From an uncultured Eubacteriales bacterium (GTDB lineage Bacteria > Bacillota > Clostridia > Oscillospirales > Acutalibacteraceae): 64,000 nt of DNA. The notes beneath the pieces are model-generated. The model ran no database searches. It was not told the origin of the DNA and worked only from the letters and a program-made list of their open reading frames with translations. Location of the stretch: NCBI GenBank assembly GCA_900316385.1, contig ONCP01000006.1:1-64000 (forward strand), in the 5' to 3' direction. The translations under genes and the position numbers were made by a program. How positions within the stretch are numbered: the first letter of the stretch is position 1; each line of letters opens with the position of its first letter. Shown piece after piece: positions 16,278 to 24,910 of the stretch.

Positions 16278-18108
16278 AACAAACACCTCCGCCGTATTTT
16301 GCGGCGCCGCAGTTCGAGCATTTTTGCCTGCAATTGGGCGTCACGGAATCAGCGTACGCCTTCTCCCGCTCGGAAAGCAGGAATTTCTTTGTAACGCCGT
16401 AATCGAGGAAATCCCACGGCAGAAGCTCGTCGAGCGAGCGCTCGCGGACTGCGTAGAAATCGGGGTCGATACCGCATTCTTCAAAAACCTCGAGCCATGA
16501 ATCAAGCGAGAAGCAGTCGCCCCAGCCGTCAAAGTGAAAGCCTTTTTCGCACGCAAGCTCAAGCGCGCGGCAAAGCTTGCGGTCTCCTCTGGCAAAAACC
16601 GCCTCGAGATAGCTGGTGTCCGCGTCGTGATAATTGTAATTGATCTTCTTTGTTTTTATGCTGTCCTTGAGGTGCCGCTGCTTGTCCATAAGAACGCCGC
16701 GCGTATTCTGTCCGTACCACTGGAAAGGCGTGAACGGCTTCGGCACAAAGGACGCGGTGGATATCGTTACGGTAACGCTCTTGCCCTTAGGCTTGTTTTC
16801 GCAACGGTAATATGTGTCTACCACCTTTTGGGCAAGGTTTGCGATACCCTCAACGTCCTCGTAGGTTTCTGTCGGCAAGCCGATCATAAAGTAGAGCTTG
16901 ACCTTTGTCCAGCCGCCGTTAAAAGCCTTTGAGCAGGTCTCCATAAGCTCGTTTTCGAGAACGTTCTTGTTGATAACGTCCCTGAGGCGCTGAGTCCCCG
17001 CCTCGGGAGCGAAGGTCAGACCGCTTTTTCTGACGGTCTGTATCCTGCTGAGGATATCGTCGCTGAAGCCGTCAACGCGGAGCGACGGCAGCGAAATGCT
17101 GACCTTGTCGTTTTCAGCCCAAAGATTGAGCTCTGAAAGGAGCTTGACGATCTCGGTATAATCGCTTGAGCTGAGCGACGAAAGACTTATCTCATCATAG
17201 CCTGTGTTTTCGCAGAGAGCCCTGCACTGGGCGTTGATCGTATCGACAGATTTTTCTCTGACGGGGCGGTACAGAAAGCCCGCCTGACAGAAACGACAGC
17301 CGCGGATACAGCCGCGGAAAATCTCGCTGACGGCTCTGTCGTGAACGATCTCTATATTGGGGACTACAAAGCTTTCGGGGAAATAGCTTTTGTCCATATC
17401 CATCATCAAACGCTTTTCCACGACCGCGGGAGCTGAGTCGCGAGGAACAAAGCTTTTAAGCGTACCGTCGTCGTTGTAATCGACCTCGTAAAGCGAGGGA
17501 ACATAAACGCCCTTTATCTGCGAGGCAAGACGAAGGAACTCGTCCTTGGTCTTATTCTCGTTTCGGCATTTCCTGTAAAGCTCGATCACCTCGAGGTCAG
17601 CTTCCTCGCCCTCGCCGATAAAGAAAATATCAATGAAATCGGCAAGCGGCTCGGGGTTGCAGGCGCAGGGACCGCCCGCGACAACGATCTGACCGAGTTT
17701 TTTTCTGTCCTTTGACAGGATCGGGATTTTAGCGAGCCTGAGCATATTCAAAACGTTTGTGAAGCTTAGCTCATACTGGAGCGTAAAACCGATGAAATCA
17801 AAGTCGGTGATCGCGTCGCCGCTCTCAAGAGCAAACAGCGGAATGTCCTTTTCAAGCATAAGCTTTTCCATATCGAGCCAAGGGGCAAACACCCTCTCGC
17901 ACCAGATATACGGTTTTTCGTTAAACAGACTGTAAAGGATCTTCATTCCCAGATGCGACATTCCTATCTCGTACGTATCGGGAAAGCAGAACGCGAAACG
18001 AACGTCGACATCGTCTTTGTTCTTGACCACGGAGTTCAGCTCGCCGCCGACGTAACGTCCCGGCTTTTGAACCTTTAGCAAAAGCTTTTCAACTTCCTTG
18101 TTAATCAT
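16264..18108 (-). CDS. TIGR03960-family B12-binding/radical SAM protein
   Basis: A 614-residue protein. The N-terminal half is a cobalamin-binding-like Rossmann region (RFAFCFPDTYEIGMSHLGMK, VAGGPCACNPEPLADFID). The radical SAM cluster motif CIRGCRFCQAGF lies near 285, and the barrel continues through EISLSSLSSSDY and FMIGLPTETYEDV. A Cys-rich tail (CRQKCSNCGAAKYGGGVC) could hold a metal or a second cluster. ATG 18108 is chosen because GAGGTGG precedes it. It is followed by its DUF2344 partner and preceded by an M50 protease gene whose stop lies only 8 bases upstream. Confidence 0.9.
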   Translation of the reverse strand: MINKEVEKLLLKVQKPGRYVGGELNSVVKNKDDVDVRFAFCFPDTYEIGMSHLGMKILYSLFNEKPYIWCERVFAPWLDMEKLMLEKDIPLFALESGDAITDFDFIGFTLQYELSFTNVLNMLRLAKIPILSKDRKKLGQIVVAGGPCACNPEPLADFIDIFFIGEGEEADLEVIELYRKCRNENKTKDEFLRLASQIKGVYVPSLYEVDYNDDGTLKSFVPRDSAPAVVEKRLMMDMDKSYFPESFVVPNIEIVHDRAVSEIFRGCIRGCRFCQAGFLYRPVREKSVDTINAQCRALCENTGYDEISLSSLSSSDYTEIVKLLSELNLWAENDKVSISLPSLRVDGFSDDILSRIQTVRKSGLTFAPEAGTQRLRDVINKNVLENELMETCSKAFNGGWTKVKLYFMIGLPTETYEDVEGIANLAQKVVDTYYRCENKPKGKSVTVTISTASFVPKPFTPFQWYGQNTRGVLMDKQRHLKDSIKTKKINYNYHDADTSYLEAVFARGDRKLCRALELACEKGFHFDGWGDCFSLDSWLEVFEECGIDPDFYAVRERSLDELLPWDFLDYGVTKKFLLSEREKAYADSVTPNCRQKCSNCGAAKYGGGVCYERR

Positions 18109-18116
18109 AATCCACC

Positions 18117-18704
18117 TCAAAGGTACTTATCCTCCCTCATAAACACTGTAAGGATAAGATACAGGCTTAAAAACAGCAGGGAAAAATTGTATTTTGAATA
18201 CAGCAAAACCGTCAGCCCGACAAAAAACATCGGAACGCAAACCGCGACGGTCGTAATATCGGTAATAAGCGCAGATTTTCGGGCGCCGAAGCGCCTGAGT
18301 AAAATCAAAAACAAAAGCTGTCCGCCGTCAACTCCCGAGGCAGGCAACAGATTAAACGCGCCGAGCATCAGATTCACCGCGGAAAACACGGCGCAAAACG
18401 GAAAAAACAAAGCGAACATAATAAGATTCGCCGCGGGTCCCGCAAGAATTATCAGCGCGTCGCGGACAAAGCTCAGCGAGTGCCGCGACCGCTGGATTAT
18501 CTTTATATCAAAAAGCGAAACATTTATGCCCGATGGCTCGGCTCCGCACAGCTTCATCATAAAAAGATGACCGAGCTCGTGGATCGTCAAAGCCGCGAAG
18601 CAATACGCGTAACCCGAAAGCGTTCCGCTGATGAGAAGGATCGACAAAAAGGCAAGGGTCGGGTAAGTGAAGCCGATCGTAAAGCCCTTAACGCGAAAGG
18701 TCAT
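18117..18704 (-). CDS. M50 site-2 protease, SpoIVFB-like
   Basis: A 195-residue multi-pass membrane metalloprotease. The zinc motif HELGH sits in the second membrane segment and the second signature NLLPASGVDGGQ near 120 supplies the third ligand, as in the SpoIVFB type. Such enzymes cut inside the membrane; SpoIVFB activates sporulation sigma-K. No CBS domain is present. It overlaps by 17 bases a short membrane protein gene upstream, in the place where SpoIVFA lies in Bacillus. A sporulation role is inference. Confidence 0.88.
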   Translation of the reverse strand: MTFRVKGFTIGFTYPTLAFLSILLISGTLSGYAYCFAALTIHELGHLFMMKLCGAEPSGINVSLFDIKIIQRSRHSLSFVRDALIILAGPAANLIMFALFFPFCAVFSAVNLMLGAFNLLPASGVDGGQLLFLILLRRFGARKSALITDITTVAVCVPMFFVGLTVLLYSKYNFSLLFLSLYLILTVFMREDKYL

Positions 18705-19014
18705 CTATCAGCTCTTTCAGGCTGAAGCTCTCAAAATCGGAGTTAAGTATGATCTCGTCGCTGAGCTCGCTTTGATACCACGAATGAAGCTCGCTGTAAA
18801 TCCTGCCGCCGAGCGTTTTAACAACATACGCCGACAAAACCATAAGCAGGCAAAGTCCGAGCTGAACAATCAACACAAGCGGCTTTCCGCCTTTTTTCTT
18901 TGGCTTTTTCTTCGGCTTTTCGGGCGGACTTTCACTGCTCGGGTCAGTGTATCTTTCATACTCGACAGGCTCTCCGGCGTCCTTCCAGCCTTCCTCATAA
19001 CTGAGATTGTCCAT
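18688..19014 (-). CDS. single-pass membrane protein, possible SpoIVFA-like stub
   Basis: A 108-residue protein with an acidic N-terminus, a Lys/Pro-rich linker (EKPKKKPKKKGGKP), one membrane helix (LVLIVQLGLCLLMVLSAYVV) and about 40 outer residues. It overlaps the M50 protease start, so it is probably made with it. In Bacillus the gene in front of spoIVFB encodes SpoIVFA, a bitopic protein with an extracytoplasmic M23 domain; here no M23 domain follows the helix. It may tether or regulate the protease. The function is inferred from position only. Confidence 0.65.
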   Translation of the reverse strand: MDNLSYEEGWKDAGEPVEYERYTDPSSESPPEKPKKKPKKKGGKPLVLIVQLGLCLLMVLSAYVVKTLGGRIYSELHSWYQSELSDEIILNSDFESFSLKELIDDLSR

Positions 19015-19059
19015 ATAATCACCTCGGTAAATACTATGCCGAGACGATCGCGAATAGTA

Positions 19060-20427
19060 TCAGCTGTCCAGCTTTTTGAAATCGGTTCTTGTAAGATTCA
19101 GGAAAAGCAGCAGCGCCAAAATAAGCGACGCCGCCTCAGCGATCGGGAAAGCAAGCCAGATAAGCCCCTGAAAACCGAGAACCTTGGAAATGAGAAAAGC
19201 GACGGGCAAAATGAAAACAAGCTGACGCGTAAAGGAAATAATAAGCGCTCTGAAGCCCTTTCCCGTTGCCTGAAACATCGATATACACACGATACCGACG
19301 GCGGCGGGAATAAAGCAAAGACAGATGATCCTGAACGCAGGCACGCCTGCCGAAATCAGCGCGGGGTCGTTGTTGTTAAACATTGAAATCAGCGTTTCGG
19401 GAATAGTCAGGAAAAGCGTCATTCCGATCGACATAATGATTATCGCGATCACTATACCGTGATTCATCGCCGAGTATAGGCGGCGCTTGTTGCCCGCGCC
19501 GTAGTTGAAGCCCATGATCGGCAAAAGTCCCTGATTAAGTCCAAAGCAGGGCATAAACACAAAGCTTTGAAGCTTGAAATATATCCCGAGAACCGTTACG
19601 CCGATTTTGTCGAGCATAGCGTTCATTCCGAGGATCATAAACGATGAGATCGACTGCATAATTATTGATGGGAAGCCGACCGCGTAGATATTCTTTATTG
19701 TCTCAAAATTAAACCTGAAGCCCTTGAAGGTCACGTGTACCTTGTTCTTCTTGACGAACAGCACAACAAGCGCGAAGGTCATTCCGACAAACTGTCCGAA
19801 AACGGTAGCGATCGCCGCGCCCATTACCTCGAGCTTCGGGAAGGGACCGATCCCGTAGATCAGAAGCGGATCAAAGATGATGTTAGTCACGGCGCCCGCC
19901 AGCTGGAACAGCATAGGGAATATCATATCGCCCGTTGCCTGGAGAGATTTCTCAACGCTGCACTGGACCATACTGAAGCCCGAGAAGCAAAGCACGATCG
20001 TGAGATACTGATATCCGTACTGATATGTAAGTCCCGTACAGTTGTACATTCTGAGGAAGGGCTTGACCGCGAAAAGTCCGATCATAACAAACAGCACCCA
20101 CGTAAACACCGCGAGGATCAAACCGTGGGTAGCGGCGGAGTCCGCCTCCTTCTGATTGCCCGCGCCGAGTCTTCTTGAAATAAGAGAATTAGCGCCGATC
20201 GCGGTACCGACCGCAAAGGCAATCATCAGCATCTGGAGCGGATAGGAATAAGAGACCGCGTTGAGCCCGACAGCTCCGTTGTTCGGGATATTACCCACAA
20301 ATATGCTGTCGACTACGTTGTAAAGCGCCATTACCGTCATAGAGAACATCGCAGGAAGCGACATTGAGAGTATGAGCGGAAGCATTTTCTCATAGCCCAT
20401 TCTGTTTTGCTTTACTTTTTCACTCAT
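19060..20427 (-). CDS. MATE-family efflux transporter
   Basis: A 455-residue, 12-helix transporter. Typical MATE blocks are visible: LSLPAMFSMTVMALYNVVDSIFVG, GTAIGANSLISRRLGAGN and FNYGAGNKRRLYSAM in the second half. The family exports drugs or metabolites in exchange for Na+ or H+; the substrate cannot be told. Its ATG overlaps the stop of the VanZ-like gene, so the two form an operon. Confidence 0.93.
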   Translation of the reverse strand: MSEKVKQNRMGYEKMLPLILSMSLPAMFSMTVMALYNVVDSIFVGNIPNNGAVGLNAVSYSYPLQMLMIAFAVGTAIGANSLISRRLGAGNQKEADSAATHGLILAVFTWVLFVMIGLFAVKPFLRMYNCTGLTYQYGYQYLTIVLCFSGFSMVQCSVEKSLQATGDMIFPMLFQLAGAVTNIIFDPLLIYGIGPFPKLEVMGAAIATVFGQFVGMTFALVVLFVKKNKVHVTFKGFRFNFETIKNIYAVGFPSIIMQSISSFMILGMNAMLDKIGVTVLGIYFKLQSFVFMPCFGLNQGLLPIMGFNYGAGNKRRLYSAMNHGIVIAIIIMSIGMTLFLTIPETLISMFNNNDPALISAGVPAFRIICLCFIPAAVGIVCISMFQATGKGFRALIISFTRQLVFILPVAFLISKVLGFQGLIWLAFPIAEAASLILALLLFLNLTRTDFKKLDS

Positions 20428-20903
20428 TACAACCTCACCTTTCTGAAAAGCGACGCGATCAATAATATCAACAGGAAAAAGAGCACACCGAACACGCTGC
20501 CCGAAAAATCAAGCACAACGTCGAATACCTCGCTGCTTCTTCCGACGGAAAATAACTGAATGTACTCGTCGACAACCGCCACGGCAAGGCACACAAAGCC
20601 AACGGGCATCAGATTAGGCAGTATCCTCTTTTTTAGCCTTCGCGAACACCAGAAGCTGAGAAAGCCGAGCAACGCGAACTCGAGAAAATGCGCGGCCTTC
20701 CTGACGATATGATCGGTGAGCTCCGCGCTAATCCCTATACCCTTCAAAAATCTTATCAGTAATTTCAGAACTCCCGTGCTTTCGACCGTTGAAGCCTCGG
20801 CGCTCATCATCGAGCGCGTCCAGATAAAGCCGATAAGCAAGCCCGTGATCACAAAAAGCACTATCGTAAAGATGTTCAAGCTTTTTCTTGTTAATTTTGC
20901 CAT
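20427..20903 (-). CDS. VanZ-family membrane protein
   Basis: A 158-residue protein with four to five membrane helices. The VanZ signature is clear: RKAAHFLEFALLGFL followed by DEYIQLFSVGRSSEVFDV. VanZ proteins are linked to low-level teicoplanin resistance and envelope functions, but most chromosomal members have unknown roles. It is first gene of the operon with the MATE transporter. Confidence 0.9.
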   Translation of the reverse strand: MAKLTRKSLNIFTIVLFVITGLLIGFIWTRSMMSAEASTVESTGVLKLLIRFLKGIGISAELTDHIVRKAAHFLEFALLGFLSFWCSRRLKKRILPNLMPVGFVCLAVAVVDEYIQLFSVGRSSEVFDVVLDFSGSVFGVLFFLLILLIASLFRKVRL

Positions 20904-20929
20904 AAATATACCTCTATTCTTTCCATACT

Positions 20930-20958
20930 ATTTTACAATTATTTTGGTAATAAGTCAA
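20930..20958 (-). promoter_or_regulatory. vanZ-like/MATE operon promoter
   Basis: TTGACT (20953-20958) and TAAAAT (20930-20935), 17-bp spacer. Confidence 0.75.
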
Positions 20959-20967
20959 ATTTAGGAG

Positions 20968-20996
20968 TTGAAAAAATAAGGGAATTACGATATAAT
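20968..20996 (+). promoter_or_regulatory. promoter of the small multidrug export gene
   Basis: TTGAAA (20968-20973) and TATAAT (20991-20996), 17-bp spacer; back to back with the vanZ promoter. Confidence 0.8.
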
Positions 20997-21046
20997 TATT
21001 TGGTCGTTATTTATAAAAAGTATTTTTGATGAAAGGCTATGGAGTT

Positions 21047-21532
21047 ATGTACAAGTATTTAATCGTATTTTTGATTTCAATGATTCCGATCGTCGAGCTC
21101 AGAGGAGCCATTCCCGTAGGCGTGGGAATGGGACTTCCGCTTTGGGCGTGCTACATAATTTGTATCATCGGCAATATGCTTCCCGTGCCGCTTATCTATT
21201 TCTTCGCAAGAAAGATCCTGATCTGGGGCAAGGACAAAAAGTATATCGGCGGATTCTTTACATGGTGCTATGAAAAAGGCGAAAAAGGCGGAGAGAAGCT
21301 GAAGGCTAAGGCAGGCAAGGGTCTTTTTATCGCTCTTATGCTGTTTGTCGGCATACCTCTCCCCGGCACGGGCGCGTGGACAGGAACGCTCGCCGCGAGC
21401 TTCCTTGATATGGGCTTTAAGAAGAGCGTTATCGCCGTTATGTTCGGCGTTCTTATCGCGGGCGTTATTATGGGACTCGCGAGCATGGGCGTATTCGGAG
21501 GGCTCGGAGCGCTATTCGCGCCGAAATCATAA
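21047..21532 (+). CDS. putative small multidrug export protein (COG2426)
   Basis: A 161-residue membrane protein with family blocks IPIVELRGAIPVGVGMGLP near the start and LFVGIPLPGTGAWTGTLAAS in the middle. About four to five helices. The export role is a database label with little experimental support. ATG 21047 is used because AAAGG lies 10 bases upstream and it begins the hydrophobic segment; a TTG at 21026 would add seven residues. It is followed by a hairpin (21539-21560), then two flavoprotein genes on the same strand. Confidence 0.85.
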   Translation: MYKYLIVFLISMIPIVELRGAIPVGVGMGLPLWACYIICIIGNMLPVPLIYFFARKILIWGKDKKYIGGFFTWCYEKGEKGGEKLKAKAGKGLFIALMLFVGIPLPGTGAWTGTLAASFLDMGFKKSVIAVMFGVLIAGVIMGLASMGVFGGLGALFAPKS

Positions 21533-21538
21533 GCTGCG

Positions 21539-21560
21539 GGACTGTCTGTTGACAGTCCCT
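21539..21560 (+). terminator. hairpin between the export gene and the flavoprotein pair
   Basis: GGGACTGTC-TGTT-GACAGTCCC, nine-bp perfect stem, followed by TATCTTT. It is a weak terminator or an attenuator. Confidence 0.5.
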
Positions 21561-21576
21561 ATCTTTAACGGAAGAT

Positions 21577-22797
21577 GTGATCAAATTGAAGGATATAATC
21601 GTTATCGGCGGCGGAGCCTCGGGAATGCTCGCGGCGATAAAGGCAAAGGAGAACAACCCCCAAAAAAGCGTGGCTATCCTTGAAAAGCAAAGCAGGATAG
21701 GCCGAAAGCTTCTTTCGACGGGAAACGGCAGATGTAACCTTGTCAACACTGAAATTACAAAAGAAGCGTTTCACGGCAGCTTTAAAAAGTATCTTGACAC
21801 CACTTTAACGCTCTGCCCCGCCTCGCGCGTGATTGACGAGTTCGAAAATCTCGGACTGCTCGTAAATGAGGAATCGGAGGGACGCGTCTATCCGATTTCC
21901 AACCACGCTTCGAGCGTGCTCGACGTTCTGCGCTTCAGGCTGTCGTCGCTCGGCGTTGAGATATTCACTGACGAAGCGGTAAAAGAGCTAAAGAAAAACA
22001 AAAAGAGCTTTACCGTCACAACCGACAAAAACCGCTTTGAATGCGAAAAGCTGATTATCGCTACGGGCTCGTGCGCTTCTCCCGGGCTCGGCTCCGACAA
22101 AAGCGGAGTGAGCGCCGTAGAGAGGCTTGGGATCAAAACGATCCCGTTCTCCCCCGCTCTCTGTCCCATAAAGGTTAATAGCGAATACCTCGCTCGGCTA
22201 AAGGGCGTGCGCGCGTCGTGCAAGGTAACGCTTATTGACGGCGGCAGAAGGGTAAAAGAGGAAACAGGCGAGATACAGTTCACGGAAAACGCGCTTTCGG
22301 GAATATGCGTTTTTAATCTGAGTTCGCCGTTGAAGAACGCGCAAAAGCCTGGGATCAGCATAGATCTAGCTGTGAATTATTCGTTTATAGAATTATATAA
22401 TATTCTTCAGAAGAATAAAAAACTGTTTTCAAACAGAACCGCCGAAGATTTGCTGACAGGTATCTTTAACAAAAAGCTCGCGACGGTTCTGATCAAGGCG
22501 TCAGGAATCAAGCCGCTCTCCAAGAGAATCGGCTCACTGACCGAAAACGAGTTGAAAAGGCTCGCTAATCTTATCAAGGACTTTCGCTTCAAGCCCGAGA
22601 TCAACAACGACTTTAAAAACGCTCAGGTCGCCGCGGGCGGAGTTAGCGCGGATGAGCTTGATCCGAACACTATGGAAAGCCTGCGAATCAAAAACCTTTA
22701 TGTCACAGGCGAAGCGGTCGATATTGACGGCAACTGCGGCGGCTACAATCTCTGGTTCGCGTTCGCGAGCGGGATAATCGCGGGTGACAGCGTATGA
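21577..22797 (+). CDS. HI0933-family flavoprotein (NAD(P)/FAD-dependent oxidoreductase)
   Basis: A 406-residue FAD protein. The dinucleotide-binding motif VIGGGASGMLAAI opens the protein, the family block GRKLLSTGNGRCNL is near 48, and the C-terminal FAD contact LYVTGEAVDIDGNCGGYNL is near 375. The physiological reaction is not established. The start is uncertain: GTG 21577 is close behind GGAAG, and TTG 21586 is an alternative. The next gene, another flavoprotein, starts inside its stop (ATGA). Confidence 0.9.
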   Translation: MIKLKDIIVIGGGASGMLAAIKAKENNPQKSVAILEKQSRIGRKLLSTGNGRCNLVNTEITKEAFHGSFKKYLDTTLTLCPASRVIDEFENLGLLVNEESEGRVYPISNHASSVLDVLRFRLSSLGVEIFTDEAVKELKKNKKSFTVTTDKNRFECEKLIIATGSCASPGLGSDKSGVSAVERLGIKTIPFSPALCPIKVNSEYLARLKGVRASCKVTLIDGGRRVKEETGEIQFTENALSGICVFNLSSPLKNAQKPGISIDLAVNYSFIELYNILQKNKKLFSNRTAEDLLTGIFNKKLATVLIKASGIKPLSKRIGSLTENELKRLANLIKDFRFKPEINNDFKNAQVAAGGVSADELDPNTMESLRIKNLYVTGEAVDIDGNCGGYNLWFAFASGIIAGDSV

Positions 22798-24386
22798 TCA
22801 GGATAAACAACATCAGACTGCCTCTGGATTACAACGACGGTTCTCTGACAAAAGCCGCGTGCAAAGAGCTGAGGATATCTCAAAACGATATCGAAAACGT
22901 CGCTCTGTTTCGGCGTTCTGTCGACGCGCGAAAAAAGAACGACGTGCATTTTCTCGCGACTCTTGACGTAAATGTAAGAGCAAACGAAAACCGCGTTCTA
23001 TCGAGAGCAAAAAGCAAAAACGCGAGCGCGGTAAAAAAATATAAATACTCGATCCCCGAGCATAAGCCGCTTAAGCAAAGGCCTCTGATCGTAGGATTTG
23101 GCCCCGCGGGACTTTTGGCAGGACTTATTCTGGCGGAAGCAGGAGAAAAACCGATAATAATCGAGCGCGGCGCGGACTGCGATACAAGAATAAAGGATAT
23201 CGAGACCTTTATAAAAACAGGTCAGCTCAACGAAAATTCAAATATTCAGTTCGGCGAGGGCGGCGCCGGGACCTTCTCGGACGGTAAGCTGAACACCGGC
23301 ACAAAGGATACGCGCGCTCGGCACGTTCTCAACACCTTCGCGCGATTCGGCGCTCCGAAGGAAATCCTCTACGACGCTAAGCCGCATATCGGCACGGACA
23401 AGCTGAGAAACGTTATCAAAAACATCCGCGGACAAATCATCAGCCTTGGCGGCGAGGTGTTATTTAACACAACTCTTAAAGAGATCCGCTCGCGCGACAA
23501 CCGCGTTACAGCGGCTGTTGTTGAGAAAAACGGCGGAAAATATATGATTGAAACCGACAATATCATTCTCGCGATCGGTCACAGCTCGCGCGACACGCTT
23601 AAAACGCTGTGCGACAGCGGTATTTTTATGGAACAAAAGCCGTTTTCCGTCGGCGCGAGGATCGAGCACCTGAGAAAAGATATCGACAAGGCGCAATACG
23701 GCGACTTTGCCGATAACAAAAGGCTGGGCGCGGCGCCGTACAAGCTCAATGTCCAAACCTCGAACGGCCGCGGAGCGTACACCTTCTGTATGTGTCCCGG
23801 CGGCGAGGTCGTTCCCGCGGCAAGCGAGACAGGTATGGTGTGCGTCAACGGAATGAGCGAGCACGGCAGAAACGCTGTTAATTCCAACTCCGCTCTGCTT
23901 GTTTCGGTCAGTCCGAGCGATTTCGGGAGCGAGCACCCATTGGCAGGTATCGAATACCAAAGAGAAATCGAGAAAAAGGCGTTTATTCACGGAGGCGGAG
24001 GTTACAAGTCTCCCGTACAGCTTGTCGGCGACTTTCTGCAGGACAGAAAATCAACTTCCCTCGGCAAGATCGAGCCGAGCTGCCGCAGAGGTTATGAATT
24101 TGCGAGGCTCGACGAGGTCCTTCCCGATTACGTTATCGCTTCAATGAAGGAAGCTGTAATAAAAATGGACAGGCTTCTTAAGGGCTTTTCGAGCGCGGAC
24201 GCTGTTCTGACGGGAGCGGAAACAAGAAGCTCCTCCCCCGTTCGCGTCACAAGGAATCCCGAAACCTTACAGAGCGTGAGCCTCAGAGGGCTTTATCCCT
24301 GCGGCGAAGGCGCCGGCTACGCGGGCGGGATCATCTCCGCCGCGGTGGACGGCATAAAATGCGCCGAAAAAGTATTAATCAACTGA
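22794..24386 (+). CDS. COG2509-family FAD-dependent dehydrogenase
   Basis: A 530-residue flavoprotein. A small N-terminal domain of about 95 residues is followed by the FAD-binding motif VGFGPAGLLAGLILAEAG and by the family block NIQFGEGGAGTFSDGKLNTG. Further blocks are IGHSSRDT and the C-terminal LYPCGEGAGYAGGI. The reaction is not known to me. Its start overlaps the preceding flavoprotein stop by 4 bases, and the two families are often neighbours, so they may share a process. Confidence 0.9.
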   Translation: MIRINNIRLPLDYNDGSLTKAACKELRISQNDIENVALFRRSVDARKKNDVHFLATLDVNVRANENRVLSRAKSKNASAVKKYKYSIPEHKPLKQRPLIVGFGPAGLLAGLILAEAGEKPIIIERGADCDTRIKDIETFIKTGQLNENSNIQFGEGGAGTFSDGKLNTGTKDTRARHVLNTFARFGAPKEILYDAKPHIGTDKLRNVIKNIRGQIISLGGEVLFNTTLKEIRSRDNRVTAAVVEKNGGKYMIETDNIILAIGHSSRDTLKTLCDSGIFMEQKPFSVGARIEHLRKDIDKAQYGDFADNKRLGAAPYKLNVQTSNGRGAYTFCMCPGGEVVPAASETGMVCVNGMSEHGRNAVNSNSALLVSVSPSDFGSEHPLAGIEYQREIEKKAFIHGGGGYKSPVQLVGDFLQDRKSTSLGKIEPSCRRGYEFARLDEVLPDYVIASMKEAVIKMDRLLKGFSSADAVLTGAETRSSSPVRVTRNPETLQSVSLRGLYPCGEGAGYAGGIISAAVDGIKCAEKVLIN

Positions 24387-24394
24387 AAAAGCTG

Positions 24395-24418
24395 AAAAAC
24401 CGCCTTTCGGCGGTTTTT
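24395..24418. terminator. bidirectional terminator between the flavoprotein and rnpB
   Basis: AAAAACCGCC-TTTC-GGCGGTTTTT; ends the rightward flavoprotein operon and the leftward RNase P RNA. Confidence 0.9.
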
Positions 24419-24423
24419 CTTTG

Positions 24424-24763
24424 CGACTAAATCTGTAAGCCGGGTTCTGTCGCGAACAGTCATCTATCTTGGCGCGTCGTTACCGACAGCGCTCGACGCC
24501 ACCTCCGCGGAACTGCCGAGCAGGCAAATGTTCCTCCACGGTGTTGCTCCAAGCAGGGTTTACACGCCCGATGCGTCTCCGCATCTGCGGTGAGCTCTTA
24601 CCTCGCCTTTCCACCCTTACCGATTAATCGGCGGTTATTCTCTGTTGCACTTTCCCTGGGGTCGCCCCCGGCGGCCGTTAGCCGTTGCTATTGCTCTGTG
24701 GAGCCCGGACTTTCCTCGGAGCAGTCCTTTCGGAATTGCCCCGCGACTGTTCAATTTACTCGC
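24424..24763 (-). ncRNA. rnpB: RNase P RNA, bacterial type A
   Basis: The minus strand shows the universal blocks: GAGGAAAGTCCGGGCTCC near the 5' end, the conserved AGGGTGGAAAGGCGAGGTAA in the middle, and CAGAACCCGGCTTACAG at the 3' end. The RNA matures tRNA 5' ends. Its promoter is upstream and a strong terminator follows. The 5' end is placed from the promoter, the 3' end from pairing, each to within a few bases. Confidence 0.95.
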
Positions 24764-24769
24764 ACAGAT

Positions 24770-24798
24770 ATTGTAAACGATATGATCAAAAATGTCAA
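24770..24798 (-). promoter_or_regulatory. rnpB promoter
   Basis: TTGACA (24793-24798) and TACAAT (24770-24775), 17-bp spacer. Confidence 0.88.
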
Positions 24799-24849
24799 TT
24801 ATAATAGTTTATTCGGTTTTGGTGAAATAAAATTTGGTCAGCGCTCACC

Positions 24850-24878
24850 TTGAATAAAAAGAGTTTAAAAGCTATAAT
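24850..24878 (+). promoter_or_regulatory. malic enzyme promoter
   Basis: TTGAAT (24850-24855) and TATAAT (24873-24878), 17-bp spacer. Confidence 0.8.
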
Positions 24879-24910
24879 TATAGAGGTATTTTTTTGATAA
24901 GGAGTATGCT

